Source: Thalassospira sp. MCCC 1A01148
GTDB lineage: Bacteria > Pseudomonadota > Alphaproteobacteria > Rhodospirillales > Thalassospiraceae
DNA length: 64,000 nucleotides
Assembly: GCF_001613795.1 (NCBI RefSeq)
Contig: NZ_LPVZ01000020.1
Location: 186,001 to 250,000, forward strand
Direction of reading: 5' to 3'
In this document: positions 46,968-58,230 of the stretch, piece after piece
Numbering within the stretch: position 1 is the first letter of the stretch
How the letters are laid out: the number at the start of each line of letters is the position of its first letter
The notes under the pieces: generated by a model
What the model saw: the letters and a program-made list of their open reading frames with translations, nothing else
What the model was told of the DNA's origin: nothing
Databases searched by the model: none
Made by a program: the position numbers and the translations under genes

Positions 46968-48623
46968 ATGAGTACAATCAGTTTTTCCGTTCCTGAAACG
47001 GAAGAAAACCTAAAACCGAAGATTACCGTTATCGGTGTCGGCGGTGCCGGCGGCAACGCCGTTAACAACATGATCGCATCCGAACTCGAAGGATGTGACT
47101 TCGTTGTTGCCAACACCGATTCTCAGGCCCTGACCCAGGCAAAAGCTACGCGCAAGATGCAGCTTGGCCGCAAGATCACCCAGGGGCTGGGTGCAGGCGC
47201 CCGTCCTGATGCAGGCAGCGCCGCAGCAGAAGAATCCATTGAAGAAATTCAGGCGCAGCTTGAAGGCAGCCACATGGTATTCATCACCGCCGGGATGGGC
47301 GGTGGTACGGGTACCGGTGCTGCGCCGGTCATTGCACGTGCCGCAAAAGAGGCCGGCATCCTGACCGTTGGTGTCGTTACCAAGCCGTTCCATTTCGAAG
47401 GCACGCGCCGCATGCGCACAGCCGAACAGGGTATAGAGCAGCTTCAACAGTATGTTGACACCCTGATCATCATTCCAAACCAGAATCTGTTCCGGGTTGC
47501 GAATGAAAAAACCACGTTCGCAGATGCCTTCCAGATGGCGGATGATGTTCTGCGCAATGGTGTGCGTTCGATCACCGACCTTATGATGGTTCCGGGCCTT
47601 GTGAACCTTGACTTTGCCGATATCCGCACTGTGATGAGCGAGATGGGCAAAGCCATGATGGGTACCGGCGAGGCATCGGGTGAAAAACGTGCACTTGAGG
47701 CGGCCGAAGCCGCGATAGCCAATCCGCTTCTTGAAGATGCTTCGATGAAGGGTGCCCGTGCGGTCCTCATCAACATCACCGGCGGCATGGACATGGCGCT
47801 TTATGAAGTTGACGAAGCTGCCAACCGTATTCGCGAAGAAGTCGCATCCGAAGCCAACATCATCTTTGGTTCGACCTTTGATCCGACCATCGAAGGCGCT
47901 CTTCGCGTTTCTGTCGTGGCAACCGGCATCGACGCCGAAGAAGTCCGTCGTCCTCAGCCGACCACGGTTTCCGTCGCACAGCCTGTCGCACAAAAATCGG
48001 CAGAACAGCCAGCAGCCGCACCGTCCTTTGCACAGCATGGTGCCGGTAACGCAGCAGCTGCGGCCGCTGAAAGCACCGGCGCAGGTGATTACGCAGGCGG
48101 TGGATCAGTTGACCACATCCCGGCTGATCGCTTTGCCGCAACCGGCAGCGCACAGCAACCGGAAATCAGCCATCAGGCCGAAGCACAGGAAACCGGTTCG
48201 ATTGAAATGGGCCAGACGGTTCTCAAGCCGAAACCTGTTCTGCGTGCTGACAAGCCGACCGAAAAAACCAACAGCAACGGCGACATGGCTTTCATCCCGC
48301 CACGCGCTGTAACGCCAAGCCAGGCTGAGCACACCTCACACAGCCCGGATGTGTTCGAAGCAGCCGATGCCCAGAACGCAACCTCGCCGCGTTCGGTACT
48401 CAGCAGCCTGTTTGGCAAGAACAAAACCGCCAAGGAACCGCAACACCATGCGGAACCGAAGGTCTCGCAGCCGCAAGCACCGGCACCACGCCAGACCGAG
48501 ATGCCCCTTGGCGAAGACAGAGAACCTGTCATGAAGAAGGAACCCGCTTCCCGGGGTAAGACGCAAGGCGCGTCGGATGACCTTCTTGAGATCCCGGCCT
48601 TCCTTCGTCGTCAGGCCAACTGA
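46968..48623 (+). CDS. ftsZ: Cell division GTPase FtsZ
   Basis: Tubulin-like GTPase that forms the division ring, 551 residues. The core (about residues 1-325) has [13 protein letters not shown], the tubulin signature [10 protein letters not shown], and the T7 loop N-L-D-F-A-D-I. A long, low-complexity, Ala/Gln/Glu-rich linker of over 200 residues follows. The C-terminal peptide I-P-A-F-L-R-R-Q, which binds FtsA and others, ends the protein. The ATG has GAGGAAG upstream. A strong terminator follows. Confidence 0.97.
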   Translation: MSTISFSVPETEENLKPKITVIGVGGAGGNAVNNMIASELEGCDFVVANTDSQALTQAKATRKMQLGRKITQGLGAGARPDAGSAAAEESIEEIQAQLEGSHMVFITAGMGGGTGTGAAPVIARAAKEAGILTVGVVTKPFHFEGTRRMRTAEQGIEQLQQYVDTLIIIPNQNLFRVANEKTTFADAFQMADDVLRNGVRSITDLMMVPGLVNLDFADIRTVMSEMGKAMMGTGEASGEKRALEAAEAAIANPLLEDASMKGARAVLINITGGMDMALYEVDEAANRIREEVASEANIIFGSTFDPTIEGALRVSVVATGIDAEEVRRPQPTTVSVAQPVAQKSAEQPAAAPSFAQHGAGNAAAAAAESTGAGDYAGGGSVDHIPADRFAATGSAQQPEISHQAEAQETGSIEMGQTVLKPKPVLRADKPTEKTNSNGDMAFIPPRAVTPSQAEHTSHSPDVFEAADAQNATSPRSVLSSLFGKNKTAKEPQHHAEPKVSQPQAPAPRQTEMPLGEDREPVMKKEPASRGKTQGASDDLLEIPAFLRRQAN

Positions 48624-48644
48624 CGACGATCTCCGCGCGAAGAT

Positions 48645-48675
48645 GGGGAAGGCTTGATGCCTTCCCCTTTTTTTT
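48645..48675 (+). terminator. Strong terminator after ftsZ
   Basis: Perfect 9-base arms GGGGAAGGC and GCCTTCCCC with a 5-base loop are followed at once by eight T. This ends the mraZ-ftsZ transcript and isolates lpxC. Confidence 0.93.
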
Positions 48676-48947
48676 GAATGCACCAGAATAGATGACGCAG
48701 TATTGCGGTGATTGTGATCAAAGCCCCGAAGCCGGACGGTTACAGACTGCAAAAAGACATCAAGATAAACCAAATTTTACTATTTATTTTCAGTTATTTA
48801 CGAAGTTTACAAAGCGTAACAAAGAGTGATTTGAGTGATTGCGTGTTCGTCAGTAATGTCTGAAACTAACAAAGCAGGGGCCGATGGCTTTAAACATGCT
48901 TTGACCGTGATTGATGACAAACTGAATGACCTGATTTGGGGGTTCCT
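48676..48947. other. Leader region of lpxC
   Basis: About 270 bases of AT-rich sequence with the lpxC promoter presumed inside. Short repeats of the type TTTACGAAG, TTTACAAAG and GTAACAAAG occur near 48798-48825. No ORF with support is seen. Confidence 0.45.
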
Positions 48948-49916
48948 GTGAACAAAATTGCCGATCTTGGTTCTGCCATCGCGCAGAAAGACCTTTCCGG
49001 CGACGGCTATGTGGCCCAGCGCACATTGAAGGCCTCCATCGGTTGTGCAGGTGTCGGTTTGCATTCCGGCCAGAAGATCCGCATTACCCTTCACCCTGCC
49101 CCTGCTGATCATGGCATCGTATTTCGCCGCACGGACCTGGATGACCAGCCGCTGTTTCCGGCACGTTACGATGGCGTGATCGATACCCGTCTTTGCACCT
49201 GCCTTGGCGATGCATCCAAGGGCATCAAGATCGGCACCATCGAACATCTGATGGCAGCCCTTGCCGGATCGCGCATTGATAATGTCCTGATCGACATTGA
49301 TGCCGACGAAGTCCCGGTCATGGATGGCAGTTCTGCGCCGTTCAACTTCCTGATTGATTGCGTTGGCATTGAAGAGCTTGGTGCTCCGCGTCAGGTCATT
49401 GAAGTCCTCAAAACTGTAGAAGTCGAATATAACGGCTGCACCGCGCGGATCGAACCTGCCAGCGGATTCGAGATCGATTTCGAGATTGATTTCGCCAGCA
49501 AGGCCATCGCCAACCAGCGCATGTCAGTCAAATTCGATGACGGCGTGTTTGTTGCCGATATTGCCCGTGCCCGTACCTTTGGCTTCCTGCACGAAGTCGA
49601 AGCCATGCGTTCTGCTGGTCTTGCCCGTGGTGGTTCGCTTGATAACGCGGTTGTCCTGTCCGGTGACGAAGTCATGAACGAAGAAGGTCTGCGTTACGAA
49701 GACGAATTCGTCCGCCACAAGATCCTTGATGCGCTGGGCGACCTTTATACCGCAGGCAAGCAGCTTCAGGGCAAGGTTACGGCCTATAAATCCGGCCATC
49801 ACGTCAACAACCTGCTTTTGCAGGCGTTGCTGGCTGATGAAGATGCCTATCGCGTTGTTCCGCTGACCAAGTCTGCCCTGCGCGGCGTATCCGAACCGAT
49901 TCTTGCCACCGCCTGA
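48948..49916 (+). CDS. lpxC: UDP-3-O-acyl-N-acetylglucosamine deacetylase LpxC
   Basis: A 322-residue zinc deacetylase, the committed step of lipid A synthesis. The H-S-G segment (G-V-G-L-H-S-G-Q-K), E-H-L-M-A-A-L-A, H-K-I-L-D-A-L-G-D-L, and S-G-H-H-V-N-N provide the zinc and catalytic residues. The GTG start (reading V-N-K-I-A-D-L-G) has GGGGG upstream. A terminator follows its stop. Confidence 0.96.
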   Translation: MNKIADLGSAIAQKDLSGDGYVAQRTLKASIGCAGVGLHSGQKIRITLHPAPADHGIVFRRTDLDDQPLFPARYDGVIDTRLCTCLGDASKGIKIGTIEHLMAALAGSRIDNVLIDIDADEVPVMDGSSAPFNFLIDCVGIEELGAPRQVIEVLKTVEVEYNGCTARIEPASGFEIDFEIDFASKAIANQRMSVKFDDGVFVADIARARTFGFLHEVEAMRSAGLARGGSLDNAVVLSGDEVMNEEGLRYEDEFVRHKILDALGDLYTAGKQLQGKVTAYKSGHHVNNLLLQALLADEDAYRVVPLTKSALRGVSEPILATA

Positions 49917-49945
49917 TGTCAGGCGCTGGTTGTCCCATGCTCCTG

Positions 49946-49980
49946 AAAATGGCGGCCCCAGTGGTCGCCATTTTTGTTTT
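49946..49980 (+). terminator. Terminator after lpxC
   Basis: Arms AAAATGGCGGCC and GGTCGCCATTTT (one G-T pair) surround a 5-base loop and run into TTTTTGTTTT. Confidence 0.88.
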
Positions 49981-50139
49981 CAGGGTTGGTTTTGCACCTG
50001 CAGATGATGGCGATGAATTTCGAGATCAAAGAAAAGTCTGCATTTGACGACACAACCACTTGCCCAAGCACGCCCTTCACATGATATAGTCCGGCGGATT
50101 TTCTGGTGAATGTGTCACAAATTTCGAGGATAGGTCACA

Positions 50140-50964
50140 GTGCTAAGTACCGTTCGCGCCAAACAGATCATTGCCACTTGCGGCCTGTCGCTGATGCTTG
50201 CGGCATGTTCAAGCAATGAGGCGCCGGAATATGTCGAACGCCCGGTTTCCGAACTGTATAACGGCGCGCAGGACCTGCTGGACGCCAAGGAATACCAGCA
50301 GGCCGCCGAAGCATTTGACGAGGTGGAACGCCAACACCCCTATTCGGTATGGGCAACCAAGGCGACGCTGATGTCGGCCTATGCCTATTATCAGGACAAC
50401 GAGTATGACGATGCGATCAGTGCACTGGATCGCTTCATTTCGCTCCATCCGGCGAACCCGGATGTGCCATATGCCTATTACCTCAAGGCGCTGTCCTACT
50501 ATGAACAGATTTCTGATGTTGGCCGCGATCAGCAGATGACCCAGCACGCCATGGATGCACTTGATGACGTCATCCGCCGTTTCCCGGACAGTAAATATGC
50601 CCGTGACGCCAAGCTGAAAAAGGACCTGACGGTCGATCACTTGGCCGGCAAGGAAATGGATGTTGGGCGCTACTATCAGGACCGCAACCAATATCTGGCC
50701 GCGATCAACCGTTTCAAATCGGTGATCGAAAACTATCAGAGCACAACCCACGTGCCCGAGGCCCTTGCGCGCCTGACGGAATGCTACCTCTCGCTGGGTC
50801 TGGAGGGCGAGGCCAAACGCACTGCCGCTGTCCTTGGTCACAACTTCCCGGGCAGCGAATATTACAGCGAGTCCTATAGCCTTCTGCTGGGCGAAGACGC
50901 CCCGGAGCGCGAAGAGGAAAGCTGGTGGGATTCAACAACAAACTCCATTTCCAGCCTGTTCTGA
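50140..50964 (+). CDS. bamD: Outer membrane assembly lipoprotein BamD
   Basis: A 274-residue lipoprotein of the beta-barrel assembly machine. The lipobox L-M-L-A-A-C-S sits at about residues 17-23, so the mature protein starts at the Cys. Five TPR-like helical repeats follow (for example Y-Q-Q-A-A-E-A-F-D-E-V and Y-D-D-A-I-S-A-L-D-R-F-I), with P-Y-S-x-W-A in the first. The GTG start has GAGGA upstream. It usually sits beside recN in this group, as here. Confidence 0.93.
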   Translation: MLSTVRAKQIIATCGLSLMLAACSSNEAPEYVERPVSELYNGAQDLLDAKEYQQAAEAFDEVERQHPYSVWATKATLMSAYAYYQDNEYDDAISALDRFISLHPANPDVPYAYYLKALSYYEQISDVGRDQQMTQHAMDALDDVIRRFPDSKYARDAKLKKDLTVDHLAGKEMDVGRYYQDRNQYLAAINRFKSVIENYQSTTHVPEALARLTECYLSLGLEGEAKRTAAVLGHNFPGSEYYSESYSLLLGEDAPEREEESWWDSTTNSISSLF

Positions 50965-51002
50965 ATTCAGGTAACCAAACCACAACAAACCCAAGGGATT
51001 GC

Positions 51003-51030
51003 TTGACAATCCGCCTTGTAACAATATAGA
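51003..51030 (+). promoter_or_regulatory. Predicted recN promoter
   Basis: A perfect TTGACA at 51003 and TATAGA at 51025 are separated by 16 bases. The -10 element overlaps an SOS-type LexA box. The start codon of recN lies about 200 bases downstream. Confidence 0.75.
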
Positions 51031-51043
51031 ACAAAAAAAGAAC
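51029..51043. promoter_or_regulatory. LexA (SOS) box of recN, GAAC-N7-GAAC
   Basis: GAAC, seven A, GAAC: an exact match to the direct-repeat LexA box of alphaproteobacteria (GTTC-N7-GTTC on the other strand). It overlaps the -10 element of the predicted recN promoter, a repressing position. recN is a classic SOS gene. Confidence 0.85.
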
Positions 51044-51238
51044 AACCCGTGGTTAACACCTGAAATTACTGCACTTTGACCAAACATCATTGTCGCAGTC
51101 GAATTGAGACCGTTTCACCTTCGCAAGGCTTGCAAGGCGGGGCGGGATTGGGCACTCTGCAATTTCACAAACGAACTAATAGGTCCTGAACCTAGCTGTA
51201 CCTGTCTGCTGCTCCGTTAACAACATCAGTACCCAGCA

Positions 51239-52909
51239 ATGCTTCGACGCCTCAGCATTCGGAACGTCGTCCTTATCGATAAACTGGATCTCGATTTTCA
51301 CGATGGACTAAGCGTCCTCACAGGTGAAACCGGTGCCGGTAAATCGATCCTGCTTGACTCGCTTGGACTTGCCTTGGGCGCGCGTGCAGACAGTGGCCTT
51401 GTCCGCCATGGGTGCGACAAATGCAGTGTTACGGCAACCTTCAACCTGCCACAGGGACATCCGGTTTTCAGACTTCTTTCCGATCAGGACATTGACCTTG
51501 AAGGCGAAGACCTTGTCGTTCGCCGCGTAGTGACGGCCGATGGTCGATCACGCGCCTATGTGAACGATCAGTCGGTCTCGGTTGGGCTGTTGCGCGATGT
51601 TGGCAATTACTGCGTTGAAATTCAGGGCCAGTTTGACCAGCACGGCCTTCTGGATCCGACCACCCACCGCGCGACCCTTGATGCGCATGGCAATCTTGGA
51701 ACGCTTGCGATGAGCGTGCGCGACCACTGGCGCGCCTGGCGAGAAACACAAAAGGAACTCAATGCCGCGCGGGCCCGGATCGAAAAAGCCCGTGAAGAAG
51801 AAGAATGGCTGCGTCATGCCGTGGACGAGCTTGAAAAGCTCGCCCCCGAAGAAGGCGAAGAAGAACGTCTTGCCGAGGAACGCCAGTTCCTGATGCATGG
51901 CGAAAAGCTGGTTGCTGCCCTTAATGACGCCGGATCGGAACTTTCGCGTGGCAAGGGTGCTGAAAGTGCGCTTAGAAGTGCGCAGCGCTGCCTTGAACGT
52001 GAACTTGAAAAGGCCGATGGCCGGTTTGAACCGATCATCGAGGCCCTTGATCGTGCTGCCATCGAACTTGAAGAAGCCAACCGGTCAATTTCGGCAACGC
52101 TGGCCGACCTTAACCTTGATACCGGCCATCAGGAAAATGTAGAGGAACGCCTGTTCGCCCTGCGTGCTGCGGCGCGCAAATATGATGTTCCCGTCGATGG
52201 CCTTAACCCCCTGATGAAGGACTTCCGATCCCAGATTGATCAGCTCGAGTTCGGGGAAAAGGAACTGGACCGCCTGACGGCAGCCGTTACGGAACATCGC
52301 GACGCCTATATCAAGGCGGGTGAAAAGCTTCATGCGGCGCGCAAGGAAGCCGCCGCCAAACTTGATGGCGCCATCAATGCCGAACTGCCCCCGCTGCGTA
52401 TGGAAAAGGCGCGCTTTGTTACTGACATTGCCAAGCTTGAAGAAGCCGACTGGGGGCAGGATGGTATTGACCGGGTGCAGTTTACGGTCGCGACCAACCC
52501 CGGCAGCCCACCGGGGGCGCTTAACAAGATCGCATCGGGCGGGGAGCTTTCGCGGTTCCTTCTGGCACTCAAGGTCGTTCTGGCACGCGTATCAGCCGTG
52601 CCCAGTCTCGTCTTTGACGAAGTCGACAGCGGAGTTGGCGGCGCAACGGCAGCCGCCATTGGTCAACGCCTGCACCTGCTGGCTCAGGAACGTCAGATCC
52701 TTGTCATTACGCACAGCCCGCAGGTCGCAGCCCGGGGTCGCACGCATTTCTATATTGCCAAGCGCGAGGCAGACGGCACCATGGTGACCCGCGTCGATGC
52801 CCTTGTCGACGGTGCCCGGCGCGAGGAAATTGCACGCATGCTGGCCGGTCATTCCGTGACGGCCGAGGCGCGTGCCGCCGCAGACAGCCTGCTTGAACAA
52901 CCCAATTGA
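51239..52909 (+). CDS. recN: DNA repair ATPase RecN
   Basis: A 556-residue SMC-like protein for double-strand break repair. The N-terminal Walker A is G-E-T-G-A-G-K-S (residues 29-36), followed by a long coiled coil (about 155-370), then the C-terminal ATPase half with S-G-G-E-L-S-R-F and the Walker B L-V-F-D-E-V-D-S-G-V-G-G. Length is typical. It has its own promoter with a LexA box about 200 bases upstream, and ligA follows 49 bases after its stop, so ligA may share this transcript. Confidence 0.96.
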   Translation: MLRRLSIRNVVLIDKLDLDFHDGLSVLTGETGAGKSILLDSLGLALGARADSGLVRHGCDKCSVTATFNLPQGHPVFRLLSDQDIDLEGEDLVVRRVVTADGRSRAYVNDQSVSVGLLRDVGNYCVEIQGQFDQHGLLDPTTHRATLDAHGNLGTLAMSVRDHWRAWRETQKELNAARARIEKAREEEEWLRHAVDELEKLAPEEGEEERLAEERQFLMHGEKLVAALNDAGSELSRGKGAESALRSAQRCLERELEKADGRFEPIIEALDRAAIELEEANRSISATLADLNLDTGHQENVEERLFALRAAARKYDVPVDGLNPLMKDFRSQIDQLEFGEKELDRLTAAVTEHRDAYIKAGEKLHAARKEAAAKLDGAINAELPPLRMEKARFVTDIAKLEEADWGQDGIDRVQFTVATNPGSPPGALNKIASGGELSRFLLALKVVLARVSAVPSLVFDEVDSGVGGATAAAIGQRLHLLAQERQILVITHSPQVAARGRTHFYIAKREADGTMVTRVDALVDGARREEIARMLAGHSVTAEARAAADSLLEQPN

Positions 52910-52940
52910 CCCAGACGCCAACGCGTCGGCCCAACCTTGA

Positions 52941-55058
<2,118 letters not shown>

Positions 55059-55085
55059 AAACGTTCTCACTGGGGAAGTGTGCTG

Positions 55086-55478
55086 ATGGAAGACCTTGGA
55101 AATTTCTTTCGCCGTTATGTCGACGCCCATCTCAAGCTCGAAGAAAATGCGCTTGATGATTTCTTTCACTTCCCGTGCCTGATCAACGATCTGTCCGGTG
55201 TTCAGGCAATTGCGAACTCGTCAGACCTGCACAAATATCACCAGTCCTTTTTCGAAGAACTGAAAAACGCTGATCTGGCCATGGCAAAATCCATGGTCGT
55301 TGAACAACATTCCGCCCTTCCCGGTGGCGCGCGCGCGATTGTTTCGTTCCGTTTTGGCAATTCCGAAAACAACCTGATCTTTGATTGCGACTATGCATTT
55401 GCGCTGCTCAAGCAGGATGACCAATGGAAAGTCATCTTCGCGCAGCTTGATGAAATCAGATACAGCGACCTGTATTGA
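55086..55478 (+). CDS. NTF2-like hypothetical protein
   Basis: A 130-residue soluble protein with the pattern of the NTF2/SnoaL fold: an N-terminal helix (F-F-R-R-Y-V-D-A-H-L), a central helix (L-H-K-Y-H-Q-S-F-F-E-E-L) and C-terminal beta strands ending D-D-Q-W-K-V-I-F-A-Q-L. I cannot name a function. The ATG (MEDLGNFFRR) has GGGGAAG upstream; a GTG two codons earlier is also possible. It lies 27 bases after ligA and eight bases before the nuclease-fold gene, likely one transcript. Confidence 0.65.
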   Translation: MEDLGNFFRRYVDAHLKLEENALDDFFHFPCLINDLSGVQAIANSSDLHKYHQSFFEELKNADLAMAKSMVVEQHSALPGGARAIVSFRFGNSENNLIFDCDYAFALLKQDDQWKVIFAQLDEIRYSDLY

Positions 55479-55485
55479 GGCACGC

Positions 55486-56037
55486 ATGGTGCCCGCACTT
55501 CCCCTCTGCCTGATCAGACTGGCCCTTGCCCTGATGCTGGGATGTATTCCCGCTATGGCACAGGCCGATCCGGACTTTGACACGCTGTCAGGTCCGGCAC
55601 GTGCGATTGATGCCGATACGCTCGAATTCGGTTTCAAGCGCATTGACCTTTGGGGCGCGGATGCCATGAACCGTTTTCAACAATGCCGGATAAACGGTCA
55701 AAGCACGGCTTGCGGGGCAGAGGCATGGCAGCTTACCACCAACCTTCTGGTCGCCACCCCGGTCACCTGCGAGGTGCGCGGCAAGAACCGATATCATCGC
55801 AACATGGCCGTGTGCCACAATGCCAATGGGGTTGATATCGGCCAAAGCCTGATTCTGCGTGGCTTGGCCGTTGCCCGCCCCGATCAGATGCCGGAATATG
55901 AAGCCTATGAGAATCAAGCCCGGCAAGCCCGCAGCGGTGTCTGGGCCGGGGAGTTTATCGACCCGCTTAAATGGCGGCGCGGTGAACGCCTGCCCGAACA
56001 TGAAATTGAAGTTCGTCGTTGGCAGCGCGAAGAATAG
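55486..56037 (+). CDS. Exported thermonuclease-fold protein (SNase-like)
   Basis: A 183-residue exported protein with a signal peptide (about residues 1-26, ending A-M-A-Q-A). The staphylococcal nuclease fold is recognisable: G-P-A-R-A-I-D-A-D-T-L-E-F, I-D-L-W-G-A-D-A, R-G-K-N-R-Y-H-R-N-M-A-V-C and A-R-S-G-V-W-A. The usual catalytic Glu after D-A-P is missing here (D-A-M-N), while the later Arg is kept, so nuclease activity is doubtful. Two or more Cys may form disulfides. Longer in-frame starts overlap the NTF2-like gene and are unlikely. Confidence 0.75.
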   Translation: MVPALPLCLIRLALALMLGCIPAMAQADPDFDTLSGPARAIDADTLEFGFKRIDLWGADAMNRFQQCRINGQSTACGAEAWQLTTNLLVATPVTCEVRGKNRYHRNMAVCHNANGVDIGQSLILRGLAVARPDQMPEYEAYENQARQARSGVWAGEFIDPLKWRRGERLPEHEIEVRRWQREE

Positions 56038-56058
56038 GCGCCCGGAGAATTCCATCTG

Positions 56059-57102
56059 TTAGCGCTGCGACGCCCCACCAGAACCAAATGGTCTTGCCAG
56101 CAAACGCCCCAATCCCGCCAGCGTAAAACTGTTCTTGAGGGACGCCACACCCAGTGTAACGACGACAAACCCGATCAACTGCGGGACGGTCAGGACTTCA
56201 CCAAGGAAGAGCCAGGCGGCAAAGAATGTCATCGCCGGACCGGACAGCGAAATCAGCGATGCCTGTGTCGCCCCAACCCTTCGGATGCCTTCATAAAGCA
56301 GGAAAAACGGGATTACTGTACAAAAAATGGATATGCCCGCCGTCCACAGGATGCCAACCGGGTTCAGGTTCAGTGGGTTTTGCATCATCAGCGCATAAAC
56401 CATCATGCAGATACCAGCCGCGGTGTTGATCAGGGCGGCAAAATGCATGGAACCGATGACCGTAATCATGCGTTGCCCAAAATAAAGATAAACCGCATAG
56501 GTCAGGGCAGAGCCAAACGCCCACGCAGCCCCATACCACAATTGATCTGACACCCCGCCAAACCCATCGGGCGCAAGCACCAACACCAAGCCACCATATG
56601 TCACAACAAAGCAGACAACTTGTGGAAATGGCGGGAAACGCCTTTTGTGAACGGCTTCAAGGATCATGACCACAGCCGGGAACGTAAACAGCACGATCCG
56701 CGAAACGATAACATCAATCAGCGAGACGGCCGTGAAGTCGAACAGAGCGGCAAGAAAGAACAACCCGCCATACAGAGCACCCCATGCCACATCGACCGGC
56801 TTCATTTTACGTTCGCCCGGCCGGTTTTTACCAAACATGAACACGCCCAGCCAGAAAAACGGCATGGCAATCAGGAAGCGCAACAGCAACAAACCATCCA
56901 CCGTCATACCTGTCGCATAGACAAACTTCGCCAACAACCCCTTCATCGCCAGGGCAACGGTTGCCAGCAAGACAATGGTCAGCGCTGACCCTGCAGGCGA
57001 GATGACAGACGACGTCGTTGTCTCTGACGTACTTTCCTTGGCACACTGACCTTCCGGTCCGGACGGATTAGACAACGGTGTTGGATGCGACGGTGGCGTC
57101 AT
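56059..57102 (-). CDS. EamA-family (DMT) transporter
   Basis: A 347-residue inner-membrane protein with ten predicted helices after a Pro/Ser-rich N-terminal tail of about 45 residues. Two EamA repeats are visible; the second has V-G-A-T-Q-A-S-L-I-S-L-S-G-P. The start (MTPPSHPT) has GGAG upstream. It is divergent from a LysR-type regulator gene, a common regulator-target layout. The cargo is unknown. Confidence 0.85.
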   Translation of the reverse strand: MTPPSHPTPLSNPSGPEGQCAKESTSETTTSSVISPAGSALTIVLLATVALAMKGLLAKFVYATGMTVDGLLLLRFLIAMPFFWLGVFMFGKNRPGERKMKPVDVAWGALYGGLFFLAALFDFTAVSLIDVIVSRIVLFTFPAVVMILEAVHKRRFPPFPQVVCFVVTYGGLVLVLAPDGFGGVSDQLWYGAAWAFGSALTYAVYLYFGQRMITVIGSMHFAALINTAAGICMMVYALMMQNPLNLNPVGILWTAGISIFCTVIPFFLLYEGIRRVGATQASLISLSGPAMTFFAAWLFLGEVLTVPQLIGFVVVTLGVASLKNSFTLAGLGRLLARPFGSGGASQR

Positions 57103-57158
57103 TGAAATTCTCCGATCCTCTCTTGGTTGCCATAGTCCCCTGCAAGCTGTCATTATTC

Positions 57159-57168
57159 AATTCGAATT
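57159..57168. promoter_or_regulatory. Palindrome in the EamA/lysR divergent promoter region
   Basis: A perfect 10-base palindrome AATTCGAATT sits in the 142-base gap between the divergent genes. It is AT-rich on both sides. LysR-type proteins bind such dyads, so it is a candidate operator. Confidence 0.35.
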
Positions 57169-57244
57169 AATTGCTATCAGATATCAGCTTTGGCTATATC
57201 TTATTGAGACACCACTACTGTTTCCCCGCGCAGGACCGCCACAC

Positions 57245-58150
57245 ATGGATATCAAACAACTTAGAAGTTTTGTGCATATCGCCGAACTCGGAAGTCTGTC
57301 ACGCGCAGCTGAACGCCTGAACCTGTCGCAGCCCGCGCTTAGTCGGCAGCTTAATCTGCTTGAAGAATCACTGGATACGAAACTTCTCGAACGCACCGGC
57401 CGTGGCGTCAAACTGACCGAAGCGGGGCAAATGCTTGCGGAACGGGCACGCGTTATCCTGACCGACCTTGCCCGGCTTGAGGCGGACTTATCGGCCCGAA
57501 GCAGCCAGGTTACCGGCCATGTTCATGTTGGCGTCCCCCCAAGTGCCGGGATCGTCATAACAGGGGCGCTGATTGAAAACCTGCGTGATCGCTATCCGGA
57601 CCTGAATGTGACGGTTGCCGAAGACCTGACCGGTGATGTGCAGGAAGGATTGCTATCAGGACGGATTGATATCGGGATTCTGCACGATGGCATGATTTCA
57701 CGCAGCCTGTATGCCGAACCGTTATGGCGCGAAGACCTGTTTTTGATTTCCCATCCATCACAGGTGGGCGAACAGGAAACTGAAATCGCATATGAAGATG
57801 TTCTGTCCCTGCCCCTGATCATGCCAACCAACAAACACGGATTGCGGGCCATGATGCAGGAAGCCGCTTTCCGTGCCGGTCGCCCTCTCACCCCGGTGGT
57901 CGAGGCCGACGCCCTTCGCGTGCTGATTGATCTTGTTACCCGCAATCTCGGACATACTGTCCTGCCGCGCAGTTCGCTTGTTCAGGAACTCTCAACCGGG
58001 CGGCTGACGGCTCGGCGCATTACAAATCCGCAACTGTCACGCAAGGTGATGTTGTCGTGGTTGCAGGAACGCCCGCTCAGCGCGGGCGGCAAGGCCGTGG
58101 TCGATACATTGCGTGATCTTGCCGGTACGGTCCCAATGGCCAATCAATAG
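57245..58150 (+). CDS. LysR-type transcriptional regulator
   Basis: A 301-residue LysR-family regulator. The HTH occupies residues about 1-60 (M-D-I-K-Q-L-R-S-F-V and L-S-R-A-A-E-R-L-N-L-S-Q-P-A-L-S-R-Q). The effector domain starts at V-H-V-G-V-P-P-S-A-G and resembles the Nac/CbbR-like subgroup. It is divergent from the EamA transporter, which is its likely target. The inducer is unknown. Confidence 0.92.
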   Translation: MDIKQLRSFVHIAELGSLSRAAERLNLSQPALSRQLNLLEESLDTKLLERTGRGVKLTEAGQMLAERARVILTDLARLEADLSARSSQVTGHVHVGVPPSAGIVITGALIENLRDRYPDLNVTVAEDLTGDVQEGLLSGRIDIGILHDGMISRSLYAEPLWREDLFLISHPSQVGEQETEIAYEDVLSLPLIMPTNKHGLRAMMQEAAFRAGRPLTPVVEADALRVLIDLVTRNLGHTVLPRSSLVQELSTGRLTARRITNPQLSRKVMLSWLQERPLSAGGKAVVDTLRDLAGTVPMANQ

Positions 58151-58175
58151 ATGCCCAGCCGGCTGCAAACAAAAA

Positions 58176-58203
58176 CCCCGAACGGATTATGGTCCGCTCG
58201 GGG
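58176..58203. terminator. Bidirectional terminator between lysR and the aldo-keto reductase
   Basis: Arms CCCCGAACGGA and TCCGCTCGGGG surround a 6-base loop. The single mismatch becomes a G-U pair in minus-strand RNA, which also has the better U-run (TTTTTG). Confidence 0.82.
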
Positions 58204-58230
58204 CTTTCGGTATCATATGTGGCGCCGGGA

